Shown here: piece after piece, positions 17,401 through 25,596 of the stretch | How positions within the stretch are numbered: the first letter of the stretch is position 1 | Layout of the letters: every line of letters begins with the position of its first letter | Source of the DNA: Dyadobacter diqingensis | Lineage (GTDB): Bacteria; Bacteroidota; Bacteroidia; Cytophagales; Spirosomataceae | Direction of reading: 5' to 3' | Length of the DNA stretch: 64,000 nt | Assembly (NCBI RefSeq): GCF_024220585.1 | Contig: NZ_JAMXKF010000007.1 | Coordinates: forward strand, 120,776-184,775 | Notes under the pieces: model-generated | What the model saw: the letters and a program-made list of their open reading frames with translations, nothing else | Databases searched by the model: none | What the model was told of the DNA's origin: nothing | Translations under genes and position numbers: made by a program

Positions 17401-18828
17401 CTAAAATTGGAAATAAATAAACTGGTTGCTGGTAAAAACACCGAACAGATAACAGCACAAACAAACCAGCGGGAATAACACCCAGAACAATTTCGTTTCC
17501 GGGATGAATTTGGCAAAATATTTATCCTTGATGACGAGCAGCAGCAGCAACCCGAGAGAGAATAAAAACTCACCATGATTCATAGCAATTTCCGGGACAG
17601 CGTAATCCGAGAAAGTGAAGATTTTTCTGATGATTTCGAACGCCTCTGACACACTGTTCGCACGGAAAAATATCCAGGCAAAAGCAACCAACAGGAATGT
17701 CCAGAAAATATGGAATAAGCGTACAGGAATCGATCCGCCTTTGCCGGCATGTTCGGGACGGAATATGGCATGGGTATTGAAAATCTGTGCCAGAATTAAA
17801 TAAACACCGTGAATACAGCCCCAGATGATGAACTTCCAGTCGGCGCCGTGCCACAAACCGCTGAGCAAAAACACGGTAAGCGTATTAAAATAAACCCTGC
17901 TTTTACTCCTCCGGTTACCACCCAATGGGATGTAAACGTAGTCTCTGAACCAGGTTGACAAGGAAATATGCCAGCGTTTCCAAAACTCGGAAATCGATTC
18001 TGCGAAATAAGGCGCGTTGAAGTTGGTCATCAACTTAAAACCCATCACCCGGGCGGTCCCAATGGCAATGTCCGAATAACCCGAAAAATCACAGTAGATT
18101 TGAAAACAATAGAAAAACGTGGCAATCAACAGCGCTGAGCTGCTTTGGTTCGCGACGTCACCGTAAGCGGCATCGGTCACCAACGCAAGCCGGTCGGCTA
18201 TAACCACCTTCTTAAACATTCCCCAGGCGATTAACGTGAGCCCGGATTTCATGTTTTCCCACTCGTATTCAAACTTTTCGCGAAACTGCCAGAGCACGTT
18301 TTGCGGTCTTTCAATAGGGCCGGCTACCAGCTGTGGATAAAAAAGCACATATAAAGAATAAATCCCGAAGTTATATTCCGCCTTCTGATTCCCACGATAC
18401 ACCTCAATGGTATAACTCATGGACTGGAAAGTATGAAATGACAACCCGATCGGCAAGATCAGTGACGGGAACATTTCACGCAGCGGCGGCATTTCATTCT
18501 TCTGCCCGATCAGTTGAAGGGCATAGGTAATGTTGTTATTTAAAAAGTCGAAATATTTGAAAAAAGCCAAAAATCCAACGTTAGCGACAAGACTGAGGAT
18601 GAGCAAAAACAATCGTTTTGGCCCTGATGCGTTCTCGATCCAGATCCCGGCGAAGTAATCAATGACAATGACGACACCCAGAATGACCAGGTAAACGGGA
18701 ATGAACGACGCATAAAAATAGGCACTGGCAGCTAATAAAAGTACCCACCTGAACTTCCAGGGAAGTGTGTAGTAAAAAGTGGTAACAAAAATGAAAAATA
18801 GTAAAAAATGTAAAGAATTAAAGAGCAT
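17401..18828 (-). CDS. MBOAT family membrane O-acyltransferase (AlgI-like)
   Basis: A 475-residue polytopic membrane protein with the AlgI/DltB-like MBOAT core. It contains LVAGPIERPQNVLWQF, SGYSDIAIGTARVMGF, FNAPYFAESISEFWKRWHIS and LSTWFRDYVYIPLGGNR. The catalytic-region histidine lies in LLSGLWHGADWKFIIWG. The family transfers acyl groups, usually acetyl, across the inner membrane for modification of alginate, cellulose or other polymers. It is the first gene of a tight two-gene operon with the SGNH-type partner downstream (3-bp gap). Length and motifs are complete, and no truncation is seen. Confidence 0.92.
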   Translation of the reverse strand: MLFNSLHFLLFFIFVTTFYYTLPWKFRWVLLLAASAYFYASFIPVYLVILGVVIVIDYFAGIWIENASGPKRLFLLILSLVANVGFLAFFKYFDFLNNNITYALQLIGQKNEMPPLREMFPSLILPIGLSFHTFQSMSYTIEVYRGNQKAEYNFGIYSLYVLFYPQLVAGPIERPQNVLWQFREKFEYEWENMKSGLTLIAWGMFKKVVIADRLALVTDAAYGDVANQSSSALLIATFFYCFQIYCDFSGYSDIAIGTARVMGFKLMTNFNAPYFAESISEFWKRWHISLSTWFRDYVYIPLGGNRRSKSRVYFNTLTVFLLSGLWHGADWKFIIWGCIHGVYLILAQIFNTHAIFRPEHAGKGGSIPVRLFHIFWTFLLVAFAWIFFRANSVSEAFEIIRKIFTFSDYAVPEIAMNHGEFLFSLGLLLLLVIKDKYFAKFIPETKLFWVLFPLVCLCCYLFGVFTSNQFIYFQF

Positions 18829-19154
18829 TCGCTTGAAAAGTAAATGGTAAAATTTTAAGCCAAATCAGACCAAACTGCGCTAAATTCGGGTTTTTCGTGG
18901 CGGTAAAGATAGAACCTATCTCGCAATTCGTCATACTTTTCAACGATATTAATAGTATGATTTCTATTCAACGGCTCCACCAAAGCAAAAAAGCAGAGCG
19001 CTGATCATAAGGATTATTAAGGCAGATTTATCCTGATAACACAAAGTCGAGCGGAGAAAAAGACAATAGCCCAATGCTTAGAAATATGACTAATGTTAGT
19101 CGAAATTAGTTGCATGAACAACAGATTGTTTTATACTTTGCATAAAAAACAAAT
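18829..19154. other. Divergent intergenic region between algI-like and 2OG oxygenase genes
   Basis: About 325 bp with no ORF of note. It contains the probable promoter of the plus-strand oxygenase gene close to its right end. I see no clear box for the minus-strand acyltransferase operon. Confidence 0.5.
19110..19140 (+). promoter_or_regulatory. Candidate Bacteroidota promoter for the 2OG oxygenase gene
   Basis: TTG at 19110-19112, then a TATACTTTG box ending at 19140, 19 nt further on. This is close to the TTG/TAnnTTTG consensus but has one nucleotide too many in the -7 spacer. The box ends 14 nt before the start codon. Confidence 0.4.
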
Positions 19155-20111
19155 ATGGAACCTGCATTATTAGACGAAGTACCGTCGCTGGACCTGGCAG
19201 ATTTCACCTCGGGTGATGCCAAAAAGAAAGAAAAATTTGTAGCAGATCTTGGTTCTGCTTTTACCAATATAGGTTTTGTTGCGATTAAAAATCATGGACT
19301 TAGTGATGATTTAAGGATCAAGCTCTATGATACCGTTCAGCACTTTTTCTCATTGCCTGAAGCTGAAAAGAAAAAATACGAGTTCCCCGAGTTATTTGGA
19401 CAACGTGGATATATCGGCAAGGGAAAGGAAACTGCCAAGGGTTTTAAAGTTGCCGACCTTAAAGAATTTTATCACGTGGGCCAGCCTGAGCCAATAGGCG
19501 ATATGGCCAGGAATGTTTTCCCGGGTGAGCTGCCGGAATTTGAGCAATACACGGTTGAAGTATACAAAACTTTTGAAAATGCCGGAAAAACGTTGTTAAA
19601 AGCCATTGCCATTTACCTGAACCTGCCGGAAGATTATTTCGAGGACAAAGTAAAAAACGGCGACAGTATTCTTCGTGCTTTGCATTATTTCCCGATTGAA
19701 AATCCTGACCTTGTGCCGGATGGCGCTGTGAGAGCCGCTGCACATGGAGATATCAACCTGATCACGCTGCTGATGGGCGCCAGTGCCGAAGGACTTGAAG
19801 TTTTGAGACGGGACGGAAAATGGATAGCAATAACTGCTTTGCCAGACCAGATTGTCGTGAATGTGGGCGATATGCTCGACAGGCTTACCAACCATAAATT
19901 AAAATCGACCATTCACCGTGTGGTTAATCCGCCGCGCGAAAAAATGGGGACTTCCCGTTTTTCGATTCCTTTTTTCATGCACCCGCGTGCAGCCATGGAC
20001 CTGACGAGCCTGGAAAGCTGTGTCAACAGCGAATATCCTAAAATGTATGTCAATATGACGGCTGGCGAGTTTCTAGATGAGCGTTTACGCGAATTAGGAT
20101 TAAAAAAATAA
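19155..20111 (+). CDS. 2-oxoglutarate/Fe(II)-dependent oxygenase, isopenicillin N synthase-like family
   Basis: A 318-residue cytoplasmic non-haem iron oxygenase. An N-terminal DIOX_N domain (FVAIKNHGLSDDLRIKLYDT) precedes the catalytic 2OG-Fe(II) domain. The metal ligands are visible as H197 and D199 in AAAHGDINLITLL and H254 in STIHRVVNPP. The 2-oxoglutarate-binding R268-x-S270 lies in GTSRFSIPFFMHP. Members hydroxylate or desaturate small molecules; this subgroup is widespread in Bacteroidota and the substrate is not known. No biosynthetic cluster surrounds it, so a secondary-metabolite role has no support from context. Confidence 0.9.
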   Translation: MEPALLDEVPSLDLADFTSGDAKKKEKFVADLGSAFTNIGFVAIKNHGLSDDLRIKLYDTVQHFFSLPEAEKKKYEFPELFGQRGYIGKGKETAKGFKVADLKEFYHVGQPEPIGDMARNVFPGELPEFEQYTVEVYKTFENAGKTLLKAIAIYLNLPEDYFEDKVKNGDSILRALHYFPIENPDLVPDGAVRAAAHGDINLITLLMGASAEGLEVLRRDGKWIAITALPDQIVVNVGDMLDRLTNHKLKSTIHRVVNPPREKMGTSRFSIPFFMHPRAAMDLTSLESCVNSEYPKMYVNMTAGEFLDERLRELGLKK

Positions 20112-20135
20112 AAAGCCACAAACCGGCCCAAAACG

Positions 20136-20163
20136 TAGTAAATGGTCTAACGACTATTTACTA
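20136..20163. repeat. Hairpin between 2OG oxygenase and chrA genes
   Basis: An 11-12 bp stem (AGTAAATGGTC / GACTATTTACT with one G-T pair) around the loop TAAC. No T-run follows, so a terminator role is uncertain. It ends 27 nt before the proposed TTG start of chrA. Confidence 0.5.
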
Positions 20164-20190
20164 TGAACCCTCAAACTTATCCCAATTCTC

Positions 20191-21381
20191 TTGAACCACC
20201 CTATCCGGCGATTTCGGTACATCATATATCTTCTGGACATCCTCTTGCTTTCTTTTACGGCATTCGGAGGCCCACAGGTACATCTTATGATGATGATTGA
20301 AAGGCTGGTAAAAAAGAGAAGATATATTACGGAGGAAGAATTACTGGAATTACAGGCGCTCTGCCAGGTTTTACCCGGTCCCACTTCTACGCAAACCGTT
20401 ACCGCCATCGGATTAAAGATTGGCGGACAGCCGCTCGCCTATCTGTCGCTTTTAATCTGGTCGTTGCCTGCGATGATCCTGATGACACTGGCCGCGATAG
20501 GAGTTCATATGCTGGAACAAAAGCAAATCTCACTCTCATTTACAAGGTTTGTCGGGCCAATGGCCGTCGCCTTTCTGATGCACGGGGGCTATGCAATTGC
20601 CAGAAAGGTAATCCATAACATCCAGGGCTGGTCGTTTTTAATCATCTCGACAATCCTTGCGTACCTGTTCCCGTCGCCATACATGACTCCCCTGCTGATC
20701 GTTTCCGGAGGTGTGGCGGCTTCCTATATTAATTTCAGCAAACATGAAAAAATGGAGCGTGGGCCACTCAGAATTACGTGGCGACCGCTGATCTTCTGGA
20801 TATCCGTTTTGCTTGTCGCGGCCGGTATCGGTACGGTCACCAAATCTTTACCCGTTCGTCTTTTTGAGAATTTTTACCGTAACGGAAGTCTTGTTTTCGG
20901 AGGCGGGCAGGTTTTGATTCCCATTCTGTACAATGAGTTTGTGGAATTTAAACATTACCTCACCGATCAGGAGTTTCTTTCCGGCATGGCATTAACACAA
21001 GTGGTACCAGGTCCGGTATTTTCCGTTGCCACTTATGTAGGCAGTTTGTCGATGCAGGATTACGGGATCACGGGGCAGATTATCGGCGGATTCGTAGCGA
21101 CGGCCGGAATTTTTCTTCCGGGAACATTTTTTATCTTTTTCGCCTACCCGATCTGGGATCAGTTAAAAAAATATCGCGGCATTAGAGCCTCTCTGGACGG
21201 TATCCATGCCACGAGCTGCGGGCTTACCATCGCAGCAGCTGTGTCCATGTTCGAACCGATGGCTATAAGCTGGCAACCTGTTTTAACCGTTGTCGGAACA
21301 CTGTTATTACTTTTCTTCACTCGCATTCCGTCTTACGTTCTGATACTTGCAGGACTTCTTCTGGGACTGGCATTTGCGTAG
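20191..21381 (+). CDS. chrA: Chromate transporter, ChrA/CHR family (two-domain)
   Basis: A 396-residue inner-membrane protein with two homologous CHR halves. The first carries TAFGGPQVHLMMM and LCQVLPGPTSTQTVTAIG, the second VFGGGQVLIPIL and MALTQVVPGPVFSVATYVG. This is the duplicated FGG and PGP pattern of long-chain CHR proteins, which extrude chromate or related oxyanions. The frame has no ATG before the first conserved motif. It opens with TTG at 20191 just after an in-frame stop at 20164, so the TTG is the likely start, or the N-terminus is altered. An ATG at 20163 is in another frame. Specificity for chromate is a family inference only. Confidence 0.87.
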   Translation: MNHPIRRFRYIIYLLDILLLSFTAFGGPQVHLMMMIERLVKKRRYITEEELLELQALCQVLPGPTSTQTVTAIGLKIGGQPLAYLSLLIWSLPAMILMTLAAIGVHMLEQKQISLSFTRFVGPMAVAFLMHGGYAIARKVIHNIQGWSFLIISTILAYLFPSPYMTPLLIVSGGVAASYINFSKHEKMERGPLRITWRPLIFWISVLLVAAGIGTVTKSLPVRLFENFYRNGSLVFGGGQVLIPILYNEFVEFKHYLTDQEFLSGMALTQVVPGPVFSVATYVGSLSMQDYGITGQIIGGFVATAGIFLPGTFFIFFAYPIWDQLKKYRGIRASLDGIHATSCGLTIAAAVSMFEPMAISWQPVLTVVGTLLLLFFTRIPSYVLILAGLLLGLAFA

Positions 21382-21414
21382 GCATCCTAAATCCCTGGGT
21401 TGCTTCATTCTGCT

Positions 21415-21441
21415 GACTAAAAACACCAGTCTTTGTTTTAG
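21415..21441 (+). terminator. Weak hairpin after chrA
   Basis: ACTAAAAACA pairs with TTGTTTTAGT with one bulge, in the short gap between chrA and the GH3 gene. It is T-rich but not a textbook terminator. Confidence 0.3.
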
Positions 21442-21492
21442 TGCATTTGTTTTCCAAACTTTGGATACTTGATACTATTTCTGTCCCAATTC

Positions 21493-24459
21493 ATGAAAAA
21501 AGCTATAATTTTCTTTGTTTTTCAATTTTCTTTATTGGCCTCGCTGGCAGTAAAGGCGCAAACAACAACACCCCCTCAATTTTTAAATAAAAATCGTCAA
21601 TGGGTTGATTCTGTTTTTGCAACATTAACCCCCGATGAGCGCATCTCCCAGCTGATCATGGTCGCTGCCATTTCTGACGTAAAGCGTGCACTGATTGATC
21701 CCAAGACGAGCAACCCTGCTTTTATTGAAAAGCTGATTCGTGAAAACAAGATCGGGGGAGTCGTATTTTTTCAGGGAGGGCCGGTGCCACAGGCAAGGCT
21801 GACGAACTATTATCAATCGATTTCAAAAGTCCCCCTTCTGGTGGCGATGGACGCCGAATTTGGCCTGGCCATGCGCATCGATAGCACAGTTCGCTACCCC
21901 TATCAGATGACGATGGGCGCGATTCAGGGGAATGATAACCTGATCTATGAAATGGGAAAGCAGGTTGCGCAACAGGCTAAAAGACTGGGTATGCACATCA
22001 ACTTTGCTCCCGTTGCCGACATCAACAACAATCCCAATAACCCGGTGATCAGTTTCCGTTCGTTTGGAGAAAATAAATATAAAGTTGCTGAAAAAGCGCT
22101 TGCCTACATGAAGGGCATGCAGGATAATGGGCTGCTGACCAGCGCAAAACATTTTCCGGGACATGGCGATACCGGTGTGGATTCTCACTACGACCTGCCA
22201 CTTATTAACCATAACCTCACCAGACTGGATACACTCGAATTATATCCTTTCAAGGTACTGATGAATAACGGACTGACCGGGATGATGATTGCTCACCTGA
22301 GCATTCCGGCGCTTGACAAAACACCAAATTTACCCTCGACGCTTTCCAAACCGATTGTTACAGACTTGTTACGCAGCAAACTGGGTTATCAGGGATTAAT
22401 TTACTCTGATGCGATGAACATGAAAGGCGTAACAAAATATTTTGCCGATGGCAAAGCCGACGCAATGGGTATTGAAGCAGGAATGGATATTCTTGAATTT
22501 ACCGAAGACGTTTCAAAAGCGGTTGCGGAAATCAAAAAGAGTATTTCGGAAGGACGAATTTCGCAGGCTGAAATCGATTTTCGTTGCAAAAAGGTATTGG
22601 AAGCAAAAGCCTGGGTTGGTCTGAATCATTACAAACCGGTAGATCTGAACAATTTGTATGAAGACCTTAACCCAAAAGCGGCAGAGCTTACCAATCGTTT
22701 ATTAACAGAAAAAGCGCTGACCATTTTAAAGAATGATAATAATCTGCTTCCGCTCCGCGAACTGGACACGTTGAAAATCGCATCCATCTCACTGGGTGCT
22801 GACAGCATCACGACTTTCCAGAATACGTTGGACCTTTACACCAAAATGGATCATTTTTCGATTCCTGCCAAAGCAACACCGGCACAGCTTGACGCAATCC
22901 GTACGAAGCTGAAAGACTATAATTTGTTGCTTGTTGGGCTTCATTTGAGCAGTATTTCTCCGCGTGTGAACTACGGCCTGACCGAGCAGATGAATACGTT
23001 ATTACAGGATCTCATTGCCACACAAAAGGCAGTCGTTTCGGTTTTTGGCAATCCGTATGTCCTGAATAAAATTCAGAAACCGGAAAACGCGAAGGCACTT
23101 GTTATGGCTTATCAGCTCACACCATACACCCAGGATTTGTCAGCCCAGCTGATTTTCGGAGCGATACCTGCCAAAGGAAAACTGCCTGTAACGGTTAATG
23201 CGCAATTTCCCTACCAGGCTGGCATTGAAACCCCGGCACTGGAACGTTTGAAATATACGATTCCGGAAGAAATCGGACTGAATTCCAAAGAGATCACATT
23301 CAAAATTGATTCGATTGCCAATCTTGCCATTACACAAAAAGCGACACCGGGCTGTGTTGTGCAGCTGGCCAAAGACGGCAAAGTATTTTTCCGCAAGGCT
23401 TACGGGAAACATACCTACGAAGGTGCGGCCACAGTCAAACTGACCGACTTATATGACCTGGCTTCCGTAACGAAAATCACGGCTTCGACACTGGCCCTGA
23501 TGAGTTTGTATGACCAGAAAAAATTTGATCTTGATGCAACCATGAAGGATTATCTGCCTGACTTTAAAAAGTCAAACAAAGCAGACCTGACCTGGCGCCG
23601 CGTATTGACACACAGCGCTCGTTTGAAATCTTATATCCAGTTCTGGCGTGAAGTGAAAAATCCGGACGGAACCCTGAAAGAAAAAGTTTTTCATACCAAA
23701 CAGTCGGCGAAATATCCGACGTCTGTGGTTGGCGACAGCCTTTTTATTCGTAAAAACTACAACAAAAAGCTGTATAAGGAAATTGCCGATTCTCCCCTTA
23801 ATCCTGAGGAAGGTTATGTGTACAGCGACCTTTCCTTCATCCTGTATCCGCAGATCGTTAAAAGCCTGACCGGCGTTGAGTTTGAAGATTATCTCAAAAA
23901 TAACTTTTACAAAAAGCTGGGCGCAACTTCGCTGACTTTCAACCCGAAACGCTTTTACAAACTCGAAGAAATCGTTCCTTCCGAACGCGATACTTTCTTC
24001 CGCCAGACGTTGATCCACGGCCAGGTACATGACGAAGCCGCTGCCATGCTGGGTGGGTTAAGCGGCCACGCCGGGCTTTTCGGTAACGCAAATGATGTGA
24101 TGAAAGTTTGGCAGATGTATCTGCAAAATGGCTTTTATGGCGGAAAACAACTGTTAAGCAAAGATGCTTTGTTTGAATTCACACGCTACCAATATCCGGA
24201 AATGGGCAGCCGCCGTGGATTGGGATTTGATAAACCGACGTTCAAATATTCGGGTAATGCACCAAAATATGCCCATCCGATGAGTTTCGGACATACGGGT
24301 TTCACGGGGATTATGGTCTGGGCGGATCCATCCGTTAACCTGAACTATGTGTTCCTTTCAAACCGAGTTTATCCGACCAGAGAAAACCCTAAAATATCAA
24401 CACTGAATATCCGGACGGCGATTATGGATGTGGTATATGAAGCGCTGAGGAAAAAATAG
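21493..24459 (+). CDS. GH3 beta-N-acetylhexosaminidase fused to a class C beta-lactamase-like serine hydrolase
   Basis: A two-enzyme fusion. Numbered from the frame opening at 21469, the protein has 996 residues; I prefer the ATG at 21493 (MKKAIIFFVFQFSLL), which gives a clean signal peptide and 988 residues. The GH3 part (about 40-380) has the NagZ-type motif KHFPGHGDT at 227-235 and the nucleophile Asp314 in SDAMNMKG. A GH3 C-terminal region follows. From about residue 620 comes a beta-lactamase/penicillin-binding-like domain with S666-V-T-K669, then YSDLSF and FGHTGFTG as the Tyr and KTG-like motifs. A combined role in peptidoglycan fragment turnover is likely: removing GlcNAc and cleaving an amide or ester. 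Such fusions are known in Bacteroidota. Confidence 0.9.
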   Translation: MKKAIIFFVFQFSLLASLAVKAQTTTPPQFLNKNRQWVDSVFATLTPDERISQLIMVAAISDVKRALIDPKTSNPAFIEKLIRENKIGGVVFFQGGPVPQARLTNYYQSISKVPLLVAMDAEFGLAMRIDSTVRYPYQMTMGAIQGNDNLIYEMGKQVAQQAKRLGMHINFAPVADINNNPNNPVISFRSFGENKYKVAEKALAYMKGMQDNGLLTSAKHFPGHGDTGVDSHYDLPLINHNLTRLDTLELYPFKVLMNNGLTGMMIAHLSIPALDKTPNLPSTLSKPIVTDLLRSKLGYQGLIYSDAMNMKGVTKYFADGKADAMGIEAGMDILEFTEDVSKAVAEIKKSISEGRISQAEIDFRCKKVLEAKAWVGLNHYKPVDLNNLYEDLNPKAAELTNRLLTEKALTILKNDNNLLPLRELDTLKIASISLGADSITTFQNTLDLYTKMDHFSIPAKATPAQLDAIRTKLKDYNLLLVGLHLSSISPRVNYGLTEQMNTLLQDLIATQKAVVSVFGNPYVLNKIQKPENAKALVMAYQLTPYTQDLSAQLIFGAIPAKGKLPVTVNAQFPYQAGIETPALERLKYTIPEEIGLNSKEITFKIDSIANLAITQKATPGCVVQLAKDGKVFFRKAYGKHTYEGAATVKLTDLYDLASVTKITASTLALMSLYDQKKFDLDATMKDYLPDFKKSNKADLTWRRVLTHSARLKSYIQFWREVKNPDGTLKEKVFHTKQSAKYPTSVVGDSLFIRKNYNKKLYKEIADSPLNPEEGYVYSDLSFILYPQIVKSLTGVEFEDYLKNNFYKKLGATSLTFNPKRFYKLEEIVPSERDTFFRQTLIHGQVHDEAAAMLGGLSGHAGLFGNANDVMKVWQMYLQNGFYGGKQLLSKDALFEFTRYQYPEMGSRRGLGFDKPTFKYSGNAPKYAHPMSFGHTGFTGIMVWADPSVNLNYVFLSNRVYPTRENPKISTLNIRTAIMDVVYEALRKK

Positions 24460-24487
24460 ATAATAAAATATTTTAAAAATAAAATCG

Positions 24488-24509
24488 GGGAGGTCTTAGC
24501 GGGCCTCCC
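24488..24509 (+). terminator. Rho-independent terminator after the GH3 fusion gene
   Basis: An 8-bp GC-rich stem (GGGAGGTC / GGCCTCCC with one G-T pair) followed by TTTCTGTTTT, 28 bp past the stop codon. Confidence 0.65.
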
Positions 24510-24518
24510 TTTCTGTTT

Positions 24519-24526
24519 TACCTTTG
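24519..24526 (+). promoter_or_regulatory. TAnnTTTG -7 box upstream of the M28 peptidase gene
   Basis: TACCTTTG matches the Bacteroidota -7 consensus exactly and lies 26 bp before the ATG. No clear TTG -33 element is present, because that position is taken by the preceding terminator hairpin. Confidence 0.4.
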
Positions 24527-24552
24527 CCACGTTATTTATCAAACTCAATCCA

Positions 24553-25494
24553 ATGAAGTACGCAGTTTCGTTATTCTTACTATTTTTTGTTGTAAAAGCA
24601 TCGGCACAGAACGCCGCGCCGTCTCCTGAAATGATCTCAAAACACGTTTTCAAACTCGCGTCCGACAAAATGAAAGGACGTGGTACAGGAAGTAAGGAAA
24701 ATGCCAAAGCAGCCCAATATGTGATCAGGCAGTTCAAAAAATATAACCTGAAACCCTTGGGCACCGATGGTTTCAAACAGGAATTCATCGCCAAAGTAAG
24801 ACGCGTTGTCGTTCCTGACAGTTTGCGCAAAGCACAAAATATTATCGGGTTTCTGGATAATGGTGCAGAGTTCACCATCGTTATCGGTGCGCACTTTGAT
24901 CACCTGGGACTTGGAAAACAGGGAAGTTCAAAAGATGAACATCCTGAGGGAAAAATACACAACGGCGCCGATGATAATGCATCGGGTGTAGCCGGCTTAC
25001 TCGAACTGGCACGTTATTTTTCAGGAAATGGGGTGAAGGAACCTTACAATTTTCTCTTCATCGCATTTGGTGCAGAGGAACTGGGACTTTTAGGATCGAA
25101 ACATTTCGTAAATAACCCTACGTTGCCATTGAACAAAATCAGTTTTATGAGCAATATGGATATGATCGGCCGTTATAATCCGGATCGAGGCGTTGGTATA
25201 GGCGGACATGGAACCAGTGATCAATGGCCCGAAGTTTTCAAACCGGTAAAAAGTGATATCAAGTTTTTCACCGATGCTTCGGGAAGCGGCGGATCGGATC
25301 ATGGCTCGTTTTATGCGAAACAAATTCCCGTGTTATTTTTCCACACAGGAGGCCACGACGATTATCACAAGCCATCTGACGACGCTGAAAAAGTGGATAC
25401 CAAATCAGAAGCAGGTATTCTGAACATTGAAATTCAGATTATTGAAAGCGCGATGAAGCTCCCGAAGCTTCATTTCACGGAGGTAAAAAACTGA
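24553..25494 (+). CDS. Exported M28 family zinc aminopeptidase
   Basis: A 313-residue metallopeptidase with a signal peptide (MKYAVSLFLLFFVVKASAQ). The di-zinc site of family M28 is complete: H114 and D116 in IGAHFDHLG, D140/D141 in GADDNASGV, the catalytic E175/E176 pair in AFGAEELGLLGS, D203 in SNMDMIGRYNP, and H272 in HDDYHKPSDD. Such enzymes remove N-terminal residues from peptides in the periplasm or outside the cell. It follows the GH3/serine hydrolase fusion but behind a terminator and with its own promoter-like box, so it is probably an independent unit. Confidence 0.92.
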   Translation: MKYAVSLFLLFFVVKASAQNAAPSPEMISKHVFKLASDKMKGRGTGSKENAKAAQYVIRQFKKYNLKPLGTDGFKQEFIAKVRRVVVPDSLRKAQNIIGFLDNGAEFTIVIGAHFDHLGLGKQGSSKDEHPEGKIHNGADDNASGVAGLLELARYFSGNGVKEPYNFLFIAFGAEELGLLGSKHFVNNPTLPLNKISFMSNMDMIGRYNPDRGVGIGGHGTSDQWPEVFKPVKSDIKFFTDASGSGGSDHGSFYAKQIPVLFFHTGGHDDYHKPSDDAEKVDTKSEAGILNIEIQIIESAMKLPKLHFTEVKN

Positions 25495-25533
25495 TTATAA
25501 AAAGTTTATAAACGAATTCGATCCGAAAACTTT

Positions 25534-25565
25534 GCTGGTTATGTGTTATATTTACCATAACCAGC
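25534..25565. promoter_or_regulatory. Perfect 10-bp inverted repeat upstream of the trehalase gene
   Basis: GCTGGTTATG at 25534-25543 and its exact reverse complement at 25556-25565, separated by 12 bp, 31 bp before the trehalase ATG. There is no T-run. An operator or a 5' leader hairpin is possible. Confidence 0.45.
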
Positions 25566-25596
25566 GTCGTTGAGTTTAAATAATTGTGAACCTTAA

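Noticed and set aside
19155..20111. Penicillin biosynthesis suggested by isopenicillin N synthase similarity
   Set aside because: The similarity is to the general 2OG-Fe(II) oxygenase fold. No ACV synthetase or related genes are present.
20163..20300. Alternative ATG start at 20163 for the chromate transporter
   Set aside because: That frame does not encode the CHR motifs. The frame starting with TTG at 20191 contains FGGPQ and PGPTSTQ.
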